A DNA stretch of 64,000 bases from Collybia mongolica (taxonomy: Eukaryota > Basidiomycota > Agaricomycetes > Agaricales > Clitocybaceae), in contig JAAXNY010000008.1 of NCBI GenBank assembly GCA_013420905.1, positions 62,001 through 126,000 of the forward strand, read 5' to 3'. Shown one piece after another: positions 36,220 through 47,938 of this stretch (the first letter of the stretch is position 1; each line of letters starts with the position of its first letter). The translations under genes were made by a program, and so were the position numbers. A model generated the notes under the pieces. That model was not told the origin of the DNA and did not search any database. It saw only the letters and a program-made list of their open reading frames with translations.

Positions 36220-38372
36220 TTAAGTGGCCTTAAACTGCGCGGAATATTTGCGCTGAAACTGCTCAACCAGGTATTCTAAACGTGGAGCGTCGATGATCCA
36301 GGCCGTAACCAATAAAATACAAGACAACACTCACTCATCATGTTGTTCCTTTCGGAGAAACACGTCATCCGGCTCATTATTGTCTCGAATGCAACTAGCA
36401 AGCATTCGTTCCCCGTGCTTGTATTAAGGACTTCAGGCATGAGTACCTCACATGCTGCGATCCACAAAACCTAATCAGAGAAAGTATATGAGTGGGCCCG
36501 CATCCACAATGACGGTACGAAAACCGTCTCACCGCTACGATAGGATCGAGTTGCATGTAATTTGAGTTGGCTGGTACCATATTCTCCGTGATGGACGCGA
36601 TAGATTTCGCGGCAGATACGCATTTGCTTCGAGATTCCCCTCCATTGATGGCAGAAGAGAGGTGCAATCGAATAGTAGCCGCGTGTGCGATCATCCGCGA
36701 TAAAGCCACGGTTTCTCTCTCCAGCGGCAGCGAACTAAAACTCCCACTAAGGGGGAGCATTGACTTGAACTGTTCGATTAGGCAATCGAGTCGCGCAAGC
36801 GCTTCGGAATGTAGAGCATCTTGCACCGTATTTCAATATTCATTCGATAGAAGCGCTATCCAAACGTACCTGTCTTGAACCCGCTGGGATGGATAGTGGT
36901 TGCCTGCTCGAGGAGTATGGTAGCTTTCGCATGCAAAGCTTTAATAGAAACACCTTCAACGGTCGCACATTCAATGAATTGTTGGAGGGTATTTCTATTT
37001 TCGCAGTGTTGTGGCTACATGATTTGCCGTTGACGGGAAGTAAACAGAATAAAAGGAAAGAAGCGTACTTCAATGTCATATGGCGAGTCAGTTGGCCAGG
37101 GTGTATCACATTCAGCGTCCAAGGGGTCGAAAAGCATCAAATGTGACTCCTGTGTAGCAATCCAGCAGTTGTTGAGAATGACGGAAGCCCAAAACGCATC
37201 AATGCGTTCGCTTTCCTCTATCACATCTAAAGGAGGAGGTAAACTCGTTATCGCCGACTCCATATTCTGGTTTCCGGGAAGTGCTTGAGGATTTGTCGAT
37301 GAGCCGTGGCTAAGACCTAGCGGAGATGCTTGCGATATGTGAAGTCTATTTAGGCCAGCAGAAAGCGAAAGCGAAAGCGCGGAATTGGCGTGGTAACTTC
37401 CTTCGAGCGGTCGGCAATTTTTGAGATAGTAATAGGACAGGAGAATCTCGGCTTGTATCGTGTGGATGACCTTGTGGGGGTGTGAGCCTGCGAGATCTTC
37501 GGTAAGATGATGGAGGGTCGCCCGCAGGAATCCTGATTCATCATATATTCCCGGGTTATAAGGAGAAAGGTGGGCTCCCCAAAGATAAACCACGTTCAGA
37601 AGTGCGGCCGTTGGGCGAGAAAAATGACCCAACGGAAGCGGCAAGAGAAACGATTGGTAAAATCGATCAGGAACCAAAAATAACCCGAAATGATGATGTT
37701 GTGAGTAGAATGCGTCGAGCCTGAGCTGACTGCTGTTAGAATAGTTCAAGTGAAATGTATAATAGGCGTACATGAGAGACCTGTGTTCAGTATATGGTTC
37801 CTGGAAAGGGTGGAGTGATAACCTCGTATCCGGAAAGGACCCTATGCTTAGGGAATCGGCTGGTTGCGTGCTCGTGTGGCTGGAGCCTGTGGAAAATAAG
37901 ATAGAGTTCGTCAACAAAATTGTTCCCTTACAGTATGCTGGCGAAGCACTAGAAGGACTAAACATAATATCCAAAGGATATGGATGAAGTAGCTCGATGG
38001 ATGGCTCTAGGGATGGTGGTTGTACCGTCTTTTCAAGTTTGTCAATTCGTGTTTGGACCTCTGATATCTTCTTTTCGAGTAGCTGGGCTTGACTTGGCTG
38101 TCCATCGGAATATTCGCAGTCATCAAATATGCCGCGCGCGCTAGAACATTGGCCACACATAGGGCGTTCTCCGTCACATTTCTATGATTTCATCAGTGCT
38201 GAACGGTATCGAAAAGAAATGAAAGCCTCACTATTTTTCTCCGCCTATAATGGGGATTAGACGTACGTCTTTCACAGGGAGCGATTATGAAGTCGTACCT
38301 GCAATTCAGACATGCTTTGCCTCTCGCATGTCTCGAGGATGGATTGTATTTGATAACAAGTTCGCTAGACAT
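36220..38372 (-). CDS. Zn(II)2Cys6 fungal transcription factor, 607 aa, 7 exons
   Basis: Exons on the minus strand are 38372-38299, 38244-38232 (13 nt), 38181-37069, 37014-36870, 36819-36533, 36470-36335 and 36275-36220, joining in frame to 608 codons. All introns are 50-62 nt, GT...AG. The first three exons rebuild a canonical zinc cluster, C21-x2-C24-x6-C31-x6-C38-x2-C41-x9-C51, with the basic RRRKIK that contacts DNA. A heptad-like LLEKKISEVQTRIDKLEKTV (about 66-86) is a likely dimerisation coiled coil. The body contains the fungal_trans-type features TPWP, LHAKATILLEQA, IAHAATIRLH and LDPIV/VLWIAACEVL. It is thus a nuclear gene regulator; its targets are unknown. A minus-strand TATATAC lies at about 38428-38434, roughly 60 nt before the ATG. 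The gene is intact although both sides are transposon islands. Confidence 0.9.
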
Positions 38373-39900
38373 GATGTTTTTGACGTATATCACTGATGCT
38401 GGAGACTTTGGGTCGATGTACATTTTGTATATAAGGCCTTTGGAAACAGTTGGTGCCTGAAAGTCCCGAATGTAGTAGCGTATGCAGCGTTTGTCATCGG
38501 TACCCTTGCCGTCGGTCTGCATTGAAGTCGGGTCATAGGTATTCCTTAGGTCGAGTCACGGTTTTTGGCTGTGCAGGATAATGGCGTGCCAAAAGTTGGG
38601 GAAGATGCACAGTCAGGGCTGACGATCGCACGGAAATCGAATTGGTAATCACATACGTATGTTCTTGGGAGACGACCCATTTAACTATGCAAAGAGGGCG
38701 AAATTAACGCGTCCGTGCTGTTTCCCAAACTTTCAAATAAAATCCCATGATGAAAAAAAAGGAGGGAGCTCGCCAACGCGCGATATTTGAGTCAGCAATT
38801 TATAATGTTCGTGACGGATCCAAACACAAAAATAACTTAGTCTCTCATCCTTTCCCACAGTACAAAGTAGATCTTCAGGGTGGAATCACGACAGCTTCCA
38901 ACTTCGAATTTACGTCACGGGGTCAGCTAAGTCATAGGCACACGGCTTGCGTAATGCTCCTGGAAGGTTCTCCAAGTTTTGTTGACGGATTGTACGGAAC
39001 CTATAATTCTGACCCATCATTCGTGATCGCAGGAAGCCACACACTATTTTTGGTTTCAAAACATTTCTAGCCCAAGCACAATGCCTCCACGTCTTCGACG
39101 GAAATTGAATATCTGGGATGGGAAAGGCTCTAAAAATGAAAGAGATAGTGTACTAATTCGAAACCTCTCCGGCGAGGACGGCTCCTTGAGGCAAAAACGC
39201 AGACGATAAGCGCGGAATCTCTGCGTAATCGCTGAGAAACCTTGAGCTAAATATCACATAATTCGCAGCTGGGTGAAAGCATGAAAAAAAAATAGGCGTA
39301 AGGAAAAGGATTAGGGAAGGGGCCGTGACATACTGTTGATCGTGTGAGGCAGGGAATAGACATCCATTGAAACTCGATATCCGGTATGAATGGCTAGCAG
39401 GCGAAACAAACCGCAATGTGAGGAAGTGTGCCATCTTGATCTACTATCACGTGTTATGGGTTTCAAAATACCAGAGAGTTTCAAAATGTAGGTTTTTAAG
39501 GGATCGCCGCAGCAAATTAGCTGATCTTTGCTTGGGTATATCACCTATATACTACACAATCATGGATCACAAAAGAAATCAAGAAGTTTCGTTGTGGTTG
39601 CTTCGCGATCTTGCTGATATTGCATGGGATGACTCAATTTTTTGATTAAAACAGTCGCGGATTTAAGCATTTCCCAACACAATACCGTAAAACTTTCAAG
39701 ATATCATCTATGTATATCATTAAAGTTAAATATGAAATTATAGAGCATTTAGAGAAGTATGAGGGACGATACAGACGAAAGGGCGAATTTGCGTGACAAG
39801 GTGGCTTGACGCGCATCAGATTTCAAAGTCCGCCCCTCAGACGCGTCGCGTCGTGTTTTGTTTATTTTCGAGTTACAGTCCTTGGCTCTACTGTAGGGGC
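38373..39900. other. Intergenic, 5' side of the transcription factor
   Basis: It contains the TATA-like promoter of the minus-strand regulator. A 107-codon plus frame (38747-39070) and shorter frames show no recognisable motif. No repeats or RNA genes were seen. Confidence 0.35.
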
Positions 39901-39919
39901 CTCCCATGGCACAGGGTGC

Positions 39920-40710
39920 ATGCCTCCTAGGAGAGTTACTATCAGCCCCAATGTTGAAAAGCTCATCCAAGAGGCATGCACCCAGCTTCGTGCCCAGGCC
40001 AACTCACTGCACTATTGCAGGAACTGGAATCCAGGATCTTAAACGGCGACTCAATGCAAAGGAGAATAGGCCTCAAAAGCGGTGTAAACTCAACGTCGAT
40101 GCACGGTGGCTCAACTCCGACGAAGGCCTGAGGCTCGCAGAGGAACAGGAGGCATTGTGGGTGGCTGAAGAGCAGAAAAAGCGCGAAGCGAGAGAACAAC
40201 GAGTGGCAAAGGAGGCAGAAAGGGAAGAACAGCAACGGCAGAGGGATCCGAACACACCATTCACAGGCGCGCTAACCATTGAAAGCAAAGGCCGACCTTC
40301 AAGACATTGCGCAGGTCTTGGGACTCACCACGGATGGCCAGAAGAAGAATATTTTGGCACGAATAAATGCTCATTTTGATGCCAACCCCGTCTTGCGTGA
40401 GGACGCACACTTTGAAGGCATATTCAATCGGACAAGAAGACGGCTTGCTGTTCAAACTGAAAATGCGCCCTTGAACACAGCCCCGGCAGCCTCTGCTGGG
40501 CCCTCATTGTCTGCACCTCTTTCCCTCCCTCTTCCGCTGCCACTGCTCTCTTCAAACATTGTAAATATTCAACCCTTCTTGTATGCCTCATCCCACCCTA
40601 CCTCCATAACCCACCCATCTTCGCATCCTCCATCTTATTTCTCTCCACATCCGATGCACCCATTATCCTACCACCATAACAGTAATGTCATATGTTGGAG
40701 ATTTCCTCAG
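39920..40710 (+). pseudogene. SAP-like, transposon-associated DNA-binding protein, frameshifted
   Basis: The product would begin MPPRRVTISPNVEKLIQEAC. It then has KRRLNAKENRPQKRCKLNVD and a highly charged helix rich in E, R and Q (RLAEEQEALWVAEEQKKREA...). A SAP-like segment follows, KADLQDIAQVLGLTTDGQKK then ILARINAHFDANPVLRED, with a Pro/Ser/Leu-rich tail. This layout is familiar from proteins encoded in basidiomycete transposons. The frame changes near 40020 (or is bridged by a very short intron) and again near 40277, where an extra A interrupts the frame. A GATCAGGCC-rich patch at 40705-40790 breaks the tail. It lies directly 5' of the Plavaka relic in the same orientation. Confidence 0.6.
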
Positions 40711-40925
40711 TGCCTTATCAGGCCTGGACCAGGAGCGCCCATTTGCCTGATTATGGCTGACATATTGGGTCAGCGGCTGATCAGGCCGTATCCGAAGCAG
40801 CAACTATTTGGCAGAAAGGCAGATTATCATGTGATTGCAATGATATGCCATCAACATCCCGCTTCTCCCTCTTCTTCTACTTACATGGTAACGAGCTTGA
40901 CAATGGGCGTTCACATTACAAACAT

Positions 40926-43900
40926 GGCAGAGGGCTCTGATGGCAAGGTCAGGTGTGATATCTGTGCTGGCCACTTTGGATGCAAGGGATTTGGAAACCA
41001 CAGGACTGCATGTTTGAGAAAGCATGAAGCATCTCAAAGGGATGCAGCTTTTGAGGGCATTAACCCAGAAGTTACAGAAGGTATTAAAATTATTCTTTTT
41101 TGCAAATATTAGCCTAGATAACATGTGGTTTTTAACAAAGATGAACTGTTTGCAAACCAACAAGGTTTGAATGTAATAACTTATAGGTTATTGCTCACTT
41201 ATTAATGTATTGTGTGTGATTCTATAGTTGCTGAGCCCCTTTCTGAGGAATTTGGTGGGCAGAACCCATTCTATAGATAGTTACATTTCCTTATCTTTCT
41301 TTAGCAACTGAAGACCATTTAACTGGAGTGAACAATAATGACTTCAGCCCTCAATTACTCATGATTCCCCCACCTACTTCTGAAGCTCTCAGATCACCAT
41401 CTTCTGAATCCCTGGGACCCAAACCAGGTGATGTGAGGACAGAGTATCACCCATATTCACACAGTGAACCCAAGATAGAACCATTTGCATATTATGGGCA
41501 GGAATGGCCACCTCTGATAATACCAGAAAATGAACCCTGGAAGCCATTCTGATCTCGCCTTGATTTTGAAGTTGCTGAGCTCATTCTTGAAGCTGCTTTG
41601 AATCGCTCATCAGCTGATCGCCTTATCAAGCTTATCCATCATGCTGCTGAAAATAGTGACCTTGATCCTTTCACTCTGAAGAATGGAAGCGAGATGAATA
41701 GTCTGTGGGGTGATGCATCTGAACTTTGCACCAATGTAAATGTTTACAATAATTATCAATCAACTGATTTTGTATCTAAATAACCATCCTTACTTTATCA
41801 GTTTACAAAGGAGGAATTTACTGTGCCATACAAAAATATAGATCAGACCTTCGAAATTCAGATGCGTGATCCATGGGATTGGGCAGTTGATAGTATCACA
41901 GACCCCATGCTTGCTCCTCACTTTGTATGGGATGCTCAGATCCAGTCCAGCTGGACAGGTGATGAGTGGGAGCGCTTCTATACTGAGCCATGGACTGCAA
42001 ATTTATTCTGGAAAGCACAGGTAATTTTTTTTTTTTGCCTTTATAAAATGGCTTGATAACTGATATTAAATTTCACTTGCAGTCTTCCTTACCTGTGTTA
42101 AAATAAGAGAGACCAAAGAAGAGAGAAGTTCCAGAAGTGTCCAGAGGAAGCACTAGAATGACCACAATAGTTGTATTGGCAACAGTAAAGCTAAGTCTAG
42201 TCTAGGTGGCTCGGTGATGTGGCATTGAGCATGTGAGACAAGAAGTCACATGATTCTAAATCTAACAACCTGATGACAAAAGTGCAAAGGTGTTAGCATT
42301 TATTCTTTATGCTGACAAGACAAAGCTATCCAGCTTTGGTACAGCCAAAGGATATCCAATTGTTGCTTGAATTGGTAATCTCCCTGTTGATATTTGCAAT
42401 AATGATGGGCATGGTGGTGGTTGTATTGTTGGCTGGCTTCCAATTGTAAACTTTCATATTATTCTATCATTTACCCAGCTAAAAGTTTGCAGGTTCATGA
42501 AGCTACAGCTGAAACCAAGAAAAAAGGATTTGTAAATTTCAAGAATGCAGTCTGGCATACAGCATTCACTCTATTTCTCAAAACAATAGCCAGGTACTCA
42601 AGAACTGGATGCTGGGTGACTTGTGGGGATAATATCAAAAGGTGGCTTTGGCCAATAATCTTAATTTTATCAGCTGATTATGAAGAAATGTAACTTGAAA
42701 TTTTCATCTCTTATTCTAGTTTAATACTTACTTAAATCTACAGGTCTGTGATGGCTCTCATCCATGGTGTCAAGGGCCTTTTCCCTTGCCCAATCTGTTT
42801 AGTTCCAAAGGATCAACTTTCTGACTTATCAGAGACATTTCCATTTCAAACCCAACAAAAATCTGAAACACTATTCCATGAGGCTCAGAAAATGCGAACC
42901 CAGGAAGAGAGAGAGAGATTAATGAAGAGCCAAAGTTTAAGCTGGTTGAGGTATATACTCTGTCAAGTACCCTAACATCTGAAGTCAAGCTGACATAGAT
43001 GATATAGAACAGCATGTGGACAGTTGACAAACTAGATCTCCACCATGCACTCTCATATGACACTCTTCATTTTGATGATAATGGATTGTGGGAAGACCAT
43101 TACTTCAAGGTTTTCAAAGAAATAATTCCATTACAGCAAGACATTTCTAAAATTGATAATTGGTGAATATTGTCTGTGATGTCTCCTGTGGTTTCACATA
43201 AAATTTACCTTGAGCAGATTTAATACTATGCAAAAAACATATCAGGAAACACCTATTTGATAACATTGAAGATAAAGGGGCCTGTTGGAATTCCAGTACA
43301 AAGCCTAATGAGAGGATGCATGGCCCAGCAAAAGATTTATACCTCCATCGCTCAAATTTCAAGGACTATGCTGATCAGGTATGCTATCTGCTATATATTA
43401 TTTAAAATTACACTCATCTCATATTATAGATCTTGAAGGCTGACCATCACCTGATGGTATCTGGTTTGATTAGAAGTAGCATTGATGCACTTGACAATTA
43501 CCTGCAGAGCCTTTTACCTGACCCTGAAGACAACACTGCCACAACCCATCGTATCACAGCAGCTTTTGACACCAGCAAGTATGATAAATTCCGTGAGCTG
43601 GGCTCTGGGTTAAAGCCATGCACATTCTCCAATATTGAAAAAGCACACCAAGGCAATAGGGCTTTTGCCAGGTTTCGGATTAGGCTTGGCAAGGTCATGT
43701 CCAGGTTTCTTGAAGCATATGGCATTCCTCTACCTCGTGGGAAAGACATTGCATTCCATGCAGATGATGTGGTATGTCACCCAACTCCTGTAAATTTGTC
43801 CTCCATTAATCTGAAATTCTAGATAACTGAATATCGGTATATCAAAGTCAAGTACAGATGCACTGCAGATTGGCAAATAAAAACCAACTATATGTGATGC

Positions 43901-44290
43901 AATCCCCACTTTTATGGCAGCCCCCGCTATGACTGTGTGCTTGTGGAATGTGATCCCAAGCCATACTATGCACGCCTTATATGCATATTCACCTGCACAG
44001 TTGGAACTCAGGAGTACCCAATAGCTCTTATCCAACCATATTCCTCCAATATTCCTGGCCTTACTTAGTCCCAAAAGGCCCATGATGTTGACCTCAAATT
44101 CCATCAACTCCAGGAGAATACACGTGACAAGTGTGAATTTGTTTCTATTCACACCTTTATTCGTGGTGCAGTCCTTGCATATTCAGATGAGGTGACATGT
44201 GATGGCCTACCAAGCCATGACATTTTGTTTTTGATCTTTTGGATGCCGATTTATTCTGTAGAGAATGTGAAAGGTTGGAGGATAATGAAT
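40926..44290 (+). pseudogene. Plavaka-type transposase, inactivated
   Basis: This is the relic of a spliced basidiomycete DNA-transposon transposase. In order: a zinc finger (CDICAGHFGCKGFGNHRTAC) and linker (41330-41550). Then the core regions RLDFEVAELILEAAL (41555-41600), FTKEEFTVPYKN with RDPWDWAVDSI (41800-41900), AKVLAFILYADKTKLSSFGT (42280-42345), the helical VHEATAETKKKGFVNF region (42495-42690) and GLFPCPICLVPKDQL (42770-42830). After these come KLDLHHALSYDTLHFDDNG (43030-43090), the block around 43433-43770, and a C-terminal RYDCVLVECDPKPYYARL plus FDLLDADLF. Introns are visible (for example after 41737 and 42019). In-frame stops include TGA 41550-41552, TGA 42368-42370, TGA 43895-43897 and TAG 44066-44068, all explicable by C-to-T change. 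CpG is nearly absent. Confidence 0.8.
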
Positions 44291-44642
44291 AAAATAACCT
44301 GTATGGATACCCTCAAACATGTGGAATTGCAACTGTCTGATTGGGCTGTTGCAAGCATGGCATGTCTGAGTTTGAAAGAATAGGAAAGGAGACAATGAGG
44401 AAATGAGAGTGTGGCAGAGGTTTCTCTTATATGGACAAAAAAAGCTGTGAATTTGGACACAGGCTGATCATGCAACAGATGGGTCATAGGTCAGTACAAA
44501 TATAATTACTGTTTGTGTAGGATCAATACTTAGATTTATTTTTGGATGGTAGTTTTCACTGTATATCCCCTTGCCATGTTTCATGTTTGCTAACAGGATC
44601 ATCCCATGGACTCAAGTCTTGCAATGTCTTTTCCTTTTGATT

Positions 44643-45380
44643 AGTGTTGGCCCTAAGGGTTAAAGGTTAATAAGACTTAAGGGTTAAAGTGTTTCTAAGA
44701 CTAAGGGTTAGGATCACGGATGGTTGATGATAAGGCTTAATTAAGACTTAGAATCAAATATGAAATTCATAGTGTAGCCTGAGAGTACAATGATATTTTC
44801 AAATCCATGGTATATAAGATAAGCTAGACGAGATGACTCAGTACATGAATGTGGCTGTACCCCGATATGCAGATGTGTTGGATGATGATGGTGATGCAAG
44901 TGATGGGGAGGCTGTGCAACCTCAGGAACTGTTGGTGAAATCTTGCACAGCATGGCAATGGGAGATGGCTAGATGGGTTCAGGAAGAGCAAGATCAAAGT
45001 GAAGATAATGATGACTTTGCAGACACTGTATATAGCTGCCAGTGGTCAAAGTGGCTGCCACAATCACTCAATCTGCTGTTTGGGGGTCGGAAAGAAACAG
45101 ACATTGATCAGCAGATGTGGTGGATTCACAAGCAGCAAGCATACACTCAAGAGGCTTGGTTGATGGAGTTGCTGGCTGATGAGGAAGCAGATGAGCATAG
45201 GATACCAGATGACAGTGAATTGGAGGGATCAGGCAATGATTTCGAAGGGTAACCAGTTATGTCCATTTTTGGTCAGAGCATTAATAACCCTTTAGAATAA
45301 AGTCTTAATTAAGGGTACTACTCAAGACTTAAGACTTAAGGAAAAAAAATGCTGTTAATAACCCCTTAGAGTCCAACACT
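44643..45380 (+). mobile_element. hAT-like non-autonomous element, ~738 bp
   Basis: The ends are AGTGTTGGCCCTAAGGGTTA at 44643 and, inverted, AGTGTTGGACTCTAAGGGGT ending at 45380. The AGTGTTGG terminus resembles hAT inverted repeats. Subterminal regions repeat CTTAAGGGTTA/AATTAAGACTT words. Flanks (CTTTTGATT left, GCTTTCAAT right) could be a decayed 8-bp target duplication. It contains one intact open frame (44833-45252), not a transposase. It sits just 3' of the Plavaka relic. Confidence 0.6.
44833..45252 (+). CDS. Intact acidic ORF, 139 aa, inside the hAT-like element
   Basis: The frame from ATG 44833 to TAA is open despite the decay around it. The protein is strongly acidic at both ends (DVLDDDGDASDGEA near the start, LLADEEADEHRIPDDSELEG near the end). 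In between are SCQWSKWLPQSLNLLFGG and Trp/Gln-rich helical stretches. The SKWLPQSLNLLFGG phrase reminds me of transposon-associated hypothetical proteins of basidiomycetes, from memory only. It could be a captured gene fragment or a small accessory protein. No catalytic motif was seen. Confidence 0.4.
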   Translation: MTQYMNVAVPRYADVLDDDGDASDGEAVQPQELLVKSCTAWQWEMARWVQEEQDQSEDNDDFADTVYSCQWSKWLPQSLNLLFGGRKETDIDQQMWWIHKQQAYTQEAWLMELLADEEADEHRIPDDSELEGSGNDFEG

Positions 45381-46915
45381 GCTTTCAATCCCATGCTGTA
45401 AGGGGACCACCTGTCTCACCACCTTGCACTCACTTTCTGCTCTACCCAACTCCTCTCTACTTGCCACCACCACTGCTGCTCCTTCCCATGCCACTGTGCA
45501 CCCTGCTGCTCTCTCCACACTGCCATGCACCTCACCACTCCTTCCACACTACCATGCCCTCCCACTGCTCCTTCTGTCCACCAATGCACATGCATGCCCA
45601 CCATGTCACCACACTCACTTAGTTCATTTTGCTTAATGGACAATGTAGGTAGAGTATGGGCCTTGTGTACACAGTAGAGACACCCATGTTATTATGTAGA
45701 ATAGGTATATATAGGACAAGTACCCCTGGTAGAGGGATCCCCAGAGTTTTCTCTTTGGATCTCCTCTATTAGGTGAGTAGTGTAGGCCTTACTTTACATT
45801 ACAATAATAATTTTTGGATCTCCTCTACTAGAAGCATCCCAGTTAGCAACACATTAGTGCAGTGCATTGTAGAGCCACCCTTACATGTGCCCTTGAAATT
45901 GTTTGTTTGTTTCCACTTTGTGTTGGCATGTTGTTCTTGTCTACACTGCCTCCTTGAGTTGTGGTGAATTCTGGTCAGTAACATTGAGGCTCCATGAGGG
46001 ACAGAGAGGACTTGAACAAGGATCTGACTTCATGAAGTTGCTGCCCCAAAATCTGTCAAAATATGTGTGAGGAAATAATCCAGATGCTGGCAAGAAAAAT
46101 TACCAGTTACCATCATGGCATTTACTGCAACAATAGAGCTAAGAAACTCCCAGGCTCAAGTCCAGAAGGTATAACCTCATTTTCAATTCTTTAAACTCGG
46201 AACTCAGCCCAGTCAGTCCAGTGTAAGCATTTCTAAACATTCAATGACTATATGCTAATATTTTGCACTTCCCTTGACTATTTTCATTTTCATGGCATGC
46301 CTGATGGGCAACACCACCATATGCATGTGTTTCACAGAGCTCAAACAGGGCACTGGCAAAATTGGAAGAGCATGCCTACCAGGGCCAACATGAGTGCTGG
46401 GGATGCCAAGTGGTGTAGGATTTGGAACAACTGGAGAGGAGCAGGCTGCAAATTGGGAGGGCATGTAGACTGCACAATTTGGCCATGCAAGATGGGGAGC
46501 AGAAAAGTTTCCATCTTTAGTTGTACAATGCATAATAATGCATAGCAATGTCTGTAAATAGGAAGCAATACAAATTTTGCATATTATCTCACATTGACTG
46601 TGTATAAATGCAACAAAATGCTCAGCAATGTTTACCTATGTATTTATTAATTTGCTGGTGATGCATTTTCTGCAATTTATGTATATGAAATGTGAGATAA
46701 TTGGAGAAAATGCATCTAATACATGGATTGTTGACTTGGGTTCAATACTCATGCAAATTGGTCATAAGCATATCATGTGACTTGATCAACAAACATTCAG
46801 CCAACACTGATCTTATTTATGGCTACCACCATCTCACTACCCAACAACCATGCCTTTGAGCCTCAAGATCTGTACTAGATGCATCATCACTGATGCATCT
46901 ACTCCCCCCCCTCCC
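45381..46915. other. CpG-poor filler with a C/T-rich degenerate repeat
   Basis: 45418-45600 is a degenerate CCAC/TGCTCC-type repeat that opens frames on both strands without meaning. The remainder shows no recognised protein, although frames near 46252-46548 are open in both directions. Confidence 0.4.
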
Positions 46916-47432
46916 ATGCAGTCAGTTGCGGTCTACCGCGTCTGGCATGCCAGGGACCTATATGAGGACTGGTATGCTACCAGCCTCTCTATGTCTAACA
47001 ACACCAAGCTGTGAGCATCATGGAGGGCATCTGACAGGCCTCTGACATTGGACTAGAGGACATCCATGATGTCCACATCTTCTCCGATTCCACCAATGCC
47101 CTCTGGCGTTCCCTTGATGCATCTCACCACTTGGGTCAGGCGTCCACCCTCAAAGTGTGCAAGGTGCTGCTGCCTTGGTTGCAGCTCCATGCCATTCACA
47201 AGATCCACCTCCACATCACGGATGGGGTGGAGATCAAAGACCACCAACTGGCACACATCAGTGCCATCTCAACTTGCATTGAGGCAGGTGGGGTGCCCGT
47301 TATCTCTGCTGACTTTGCACAATGCGAGGCAGTGACCCATATGCTCAATGGCTGGAAATCTCTCTTCCAGTCCAAGAAGTATATATTGTACATATTCACT
47401 CCAAAGTTTGCATACAATCTTGACACTTATTA
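46916..47432 (+). pseudogene. LINE (non-LTR retrotransposon) RNase H domain fragment
   Basis: The plus-strand translation contains DIHDVHIFSDSTNALWRSLD (47057-47116), matching the FSDS..AL strand of RNase H in fungal non-LTR elements. It continues HHLGQASTLKVCKVLLPWLQ and DHQLAHISAISTCIEAGGVP to LNGWKSLFQSKKY. An upstream frame (VYRVWHARDLYEDWY, 46930-46975) is broken by a stop near 47010. No reverse transcriptase lies nearby, so this is a fragment in the CpG-poor island. Confidence 0.6.
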
Positions 47433-47938
47433 GCCCAACAGCACTCCCATATGTTCCCTTTATTACTCTTTGAGCCCGCAGCTCATGGTTCCAATGGCTC
47501 CTGGTCCTTCATCCCACATTTGGCAGATGCACTGCCATTGCCATCTACAGGGCACAACATGCAGGCTGCATGAGGCTGCCCATGATTATGAAGTCATTTA
47601 GCCATTCACAGGTACGTAATTTTATTCATCTTTTGACATTTTTACACAAGGTATCTCATTTAACAGGTTGCAACTTCAGGGAGTTCTCAATGGCAAGGGA
47701 GTATTTCCCTGAGCACATGTCGATGCAATACACAATGCTATGGAAGGAGTCAGTGATGAGGGTGTTCCTATGGGTGTCCAGGTTTGCAAGATCACATACA
47801 TTATTTGTATGATGCTGTGCTTTACATAATACAAAACTCACTCATAGCTTTCCACTCCTTGCCACTATTTAAGGATGATAAAACAAATTGAATATCAAGC
47901 CTTCTGTTCCCCCCCCAAACCCACAATGCAACACCACT

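Noticed and set aside
44650..44720. Telomere-like CTAAGGGTTAGG words
   Set aside because: They are degenerate, interspersed with CTTAAGGGTTA and AATTAAGACTT, and confined to both ends of the hAT-like element, so they are subterminal repeats and not a telomere remnant.
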